Shown piece by piece: positions 62,472 to 64,000 of a stretch of 64,000 nucleotides of DNA. Each line of letters opens with the position of its first letter. The stretch's first letter is position 1. This DNA is from Rhodococcus sp. UNC23MFCrub1.1. GTDB lineage: Bacteria; Actinomycetota; Actinomycetes; Mycobacteriales; Mycobacteriaceae. Made by a program: the position numbers and the translations under genes. The notes under the pieces are model-generated. The model worked only from the letters and a program-made list of their open reading frames with translations, was not told where the DNA came from and ran no database searches. The DNA is taken from positions 124,001 to 188,000 of the forward strand of contig NZ_JMLQ01000005.1 in NCBI RefSeq assembly GCF_000686025.1. Reading direction: 5' to 3'.

Positions 62472-63316
62472 GGCCGGGCCTCCTTCGCTGCAGTGCCGTC
62501 CGGGCGGGGCACATCGGCCGACGGGGCGGGCGCGGGCTTGTCCGGGGTGGAGTCCGTCGGTGGCTCGGCTGCCGCCGCCGCGTCGGGTTCCGCGTGATCG
62601 GGGGCGCGCATGTCCTTCTCCCGCGCGACACGCAGGCCTGCCAGCGTCGCCTCGCCTGCGGTCGGTGCGTCGAGCGCGCCGGGCCGGGTGTCAGGGAAGC
62701 CCGCCAGGATGCGCGAGGTCTCGCGGAAGGTGCACAGGGTCGCACCGCGCGTCGGGGTGACCGGGCGCCCGGCGCGGAGTTCGTCGACCAGCGTGCGCGC
62801 CGACTCGGGAGTCTGGTTGTCGAAGAACTCCCAGTTCACCATCACCACCGGTGCGTAGTCGCAGGCGGCGTTGCACTCGATGTGTTCGAGCGTCACGGTG
62901 CCGTCCGTGACGCCGTCGAGGTGGTCGACGAGGGCCTCGTGAATGGCGTCCCCGCCCATCACGGCGCAGAGAGTGTTGGTGCACACGCCGACGAGGTAGT
63001 CGCCTGTCGGCTCGCGGCGGTACATCGAGTAGAACGTCGCCACCGCAGCGACCTCGGCACCCGTGAGGTCGAGTGTGTGCGAACAGAAGTCGATCCCGGC
63101 GGGGGTGAGGTACCCGTCCTCGGCCTGGAGCAGATGAAGGATCGGGATGATCGCGGACCGGGCGCGCGGGTAGCGGGCCACGATGGTGGCGGCGTCCGCC
63201 TCGAGGCGAGCCAGCACGTCCTCGGGGTAGGTCCGCCGGGCGCCTGGTCGCACGAGTTGGACGCGTTCCTCCGGACGGGGTCCGAAGGGTATCGCCACCG
63301 GTTCCCGTGCGCTCAT
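62468..63316 (-). CDS. nuoE: NADH-quinone oxidoreductase subunit E
   Basis: Thioredoxin-like 2Fe-2S subunit (282 residues), carrying cluster N1a beside NuoF. The four ligands are the Cys residues of [12 protein letters not shown] and [31 protein letters not shown] and [15 protein letters not shown] are family-typical. A Pro/Ala/Asp-rich tail of roughly 60 residues extends beyond the usual fold. ATG at 63316 overlaps nuoD by 4 nt; the stop overlaps nuoF by 4 nt. Confidence 0.96.
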   Translation of the reverse strand: MSAREPVAIPFGPRPEERVQLVRPGARRTYPEDVLARLEADAATIVARYPRARSAIIPILHLLQAEDGYLTPAGIDFCSHTLDLTGAEVAAVATFYSMYRREPTGDYLVGVCTNTLCAVMGGDAIHEALVDHLDGVTDGTVTLEHIECNAACDYAPVVMVNWEFFDNQTPESARTLVDELRAGRPVTPTRGATLCTFRETSRILAGFPDTRPGALDAPTAGEATLAGLRVAREKDMRAPDHAEPDAAAAAEPPTDSTPDKPAPAPSADVPRPDGTAAKEARP

Positions 63317-64000
63317 CGGTCCACCCCACCCATCACGGGATCGATGCTCGCCACGGACGCGATCACGTCGGACACCATGCCGCCCTCGCACATCGCCGCG
63401 ACGGCCTGCAGATTGGTGAACGACGGGTCCCGGAAGTGCACCCGGTAGGGCCGGGATCCACCGTCGGAGACCATGTGCACACCCAGCTCGCCGCGGGGTG
63501 ACTCCACCGCGACGTAGACCTGTCCCTCGGGCACGCGGATGCCCTCGGTGACGAGCTTGAAATGGTGGATCAGCGATTCCATCGATCCGTCCATGATCTT
63601 CTGCACGTGCTCGCGGGAGTTGCCCAGTCCGTCGGGGCCCGAGACCAGGTCCGCAGGCCACGCGATCTTCTTGTCCGACACCATCACGGGCCCCGGCGCC
63701 AGTCGGTCGAGGCACTGTTCGACGATCTTCAGCGACTCGCTCATCTCGTCGACACGGATGAGATACCGCGCGTAGCAGTCACTCTCCTGTTCGGTGATCA
63801 CGTCGAACTCGTAGGTCTCGTAGCCGCAGTAGGGCTCCGCGCGACGGAGATCGTGGGGCAAGCCCGTGGCACGCAGCACCGGACCGGTGATCCCGAGTGC
63901 CATGCACCCGGTGAGATCGAGGTACCCGATGCCGCGGGTCCGACCCTTCCAGATGGGGTTGTCGTCCAGCATCGCGCTCATGTCGCGCAGGCGGATCGGC
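63313..64000 (-). CDS. nuoD: NADH-quinone oxidoreductase subunit D, partial (N-terminus off window)
   Basis: C-terminal ~228 residues of the 49-kDa-type quinone-site subunit; the frame is open through the right edge. Visible blocks are [58 protein letters not shown] and [20 protein letters not shown], with the family ending [12 protein letters not shown]. This is the former hydrogenase large-subunit fold without nickel ligands. Its stop overlaps nuoE by 4 nt. nuoA-C are expected beyond the window on this strand. Confidence 0.96.
   Translation of the reverse strand, partial: PIRLRDMSAMLDDNPIWKGRTRGIGYLDLTGCMALGITGPVLRATGLPHDLRRAEPYCGYETYEFDVITEQESDCYARYLIRVDEMSESLKIVEQCLDRLAPGPVMVSDKKIAWPADLVSGPDGLGNSREHVQKIMDGSMESLIHHFKLVTEGIRVPEGQVYVAVESPRGELGVHMVSDGGSRPYRVHFRDPSFTNLQAVAAMCEGGMVSDVIASVASIDPVMGGVDR

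Noticed and set aside
1-64000. CRISPR arrays, tRNA or rRNA genes, insertion sequences
   Set aside because: No regularly spaced identical repeats, no cloverleaf-like sequences or rRNA landmarks, and no transposase motifs seen.

Overview
The window is high-GC actinobacterial DNA. The gene content and order point to the Mycobacteriales, most likely a Rhodococcus/Nocardiaceae-type organism: archaeal-type ino1 next to a PadR gene, DUF1707 and DUF5318 proteins, ponA1, GT87 glycosyltransferases, F420-type LLM oxidoreductase, glucosylglycerate hydrolase and a 14-subunit-type nuo operon. The order ino1/padR - DUF1707 - DUF5318 - ponA - GT87 - (insert) - rpsF-ssb-rpsR-rplI - (insert) - dnaB matches, from memory, the oriC-proximal block of Mycobacterium tuberculosis (Rv0046c to Rv0058). 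The genus is inferred, not proven.

Layout. 1-13.7 kb: small metabolic, transport and stress units. These are an APC permease with a tandem universal stress protein, a glucosylglycerate hydrolase, a PhoX-type phosphatase, an alpha/beta hydrolase, glutathione-independent formaldehyde dehydrogenase, an amino-acid ABC transporter with a fused binding protein and permease, an Amt ammonium channel, an LLM oxidoreductase, a TIGR04338 metallohydrolase and a DUF2786 protein. 13.8-18 kb: an 1149-residue AfsR/SARP-like STAND regulator and a small, weakly supported secreted-type protein. 18-26.5 kb: the conserved block (ino1, padR, two DUF1707 paralogues, DUF5318, ponA, GT87). 26.4-38.4 kb: a universal stress protein, a divergent ter stress cluster (two-domain TerD, HAD, StiP/PELOTA-type protein, PRTase-TRSP, HpcH-like lyase, all-alpha protein on the minus strand; TerD and DUF475/TerC-like on the plus strand), then a LuxR-type regulator, a GNAT enzyme and a second GT87. 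38.5-46 kb: rpsF-ssb-rpsR-rplI, a SulP/carbonic-anhydrase fusion, and dnaB. 46-51 kb: YceI, DUF1275, a GGDEF cyclase, a YczE/YitT membrane protein, an unknown small protein and a DJ-1/PfpI protein. 51-64 kb: nuoD(partial)-E-F-G-H-I-J-K-L-M-N on the minus strand, almost every junction a 4-bp stop/start overlap.

The two most striking items are these. First, a 417-residue intein sits exactly in the DnaB P-loop, begins with Ala rather than Cys or Ser, and carries the W-C-T residues of class 3 inteins plus an intact two-motif LAGLIDADG endonuclease with two cysteine clusters inserted between the motifs. Second, the ter cluster has the gene set proposed in the literature to make a nucleoside-like stress metabolite, and is accompanied by an all-alpha protein of unknown role. 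It interrupts the otherwise conserved ponA/GT87-rpsF neighbourhood.

No rRNA, tRNA, CRISPR array or insertion sequence was recognised. Strong hairpins between convergent genes at about 3.0, 6.1, 18.0, 34.7, 40.2, 42.8 and 51.0 kb are the best terminator candidates. Domain assignments come from reading translated motifs, not from database searches.
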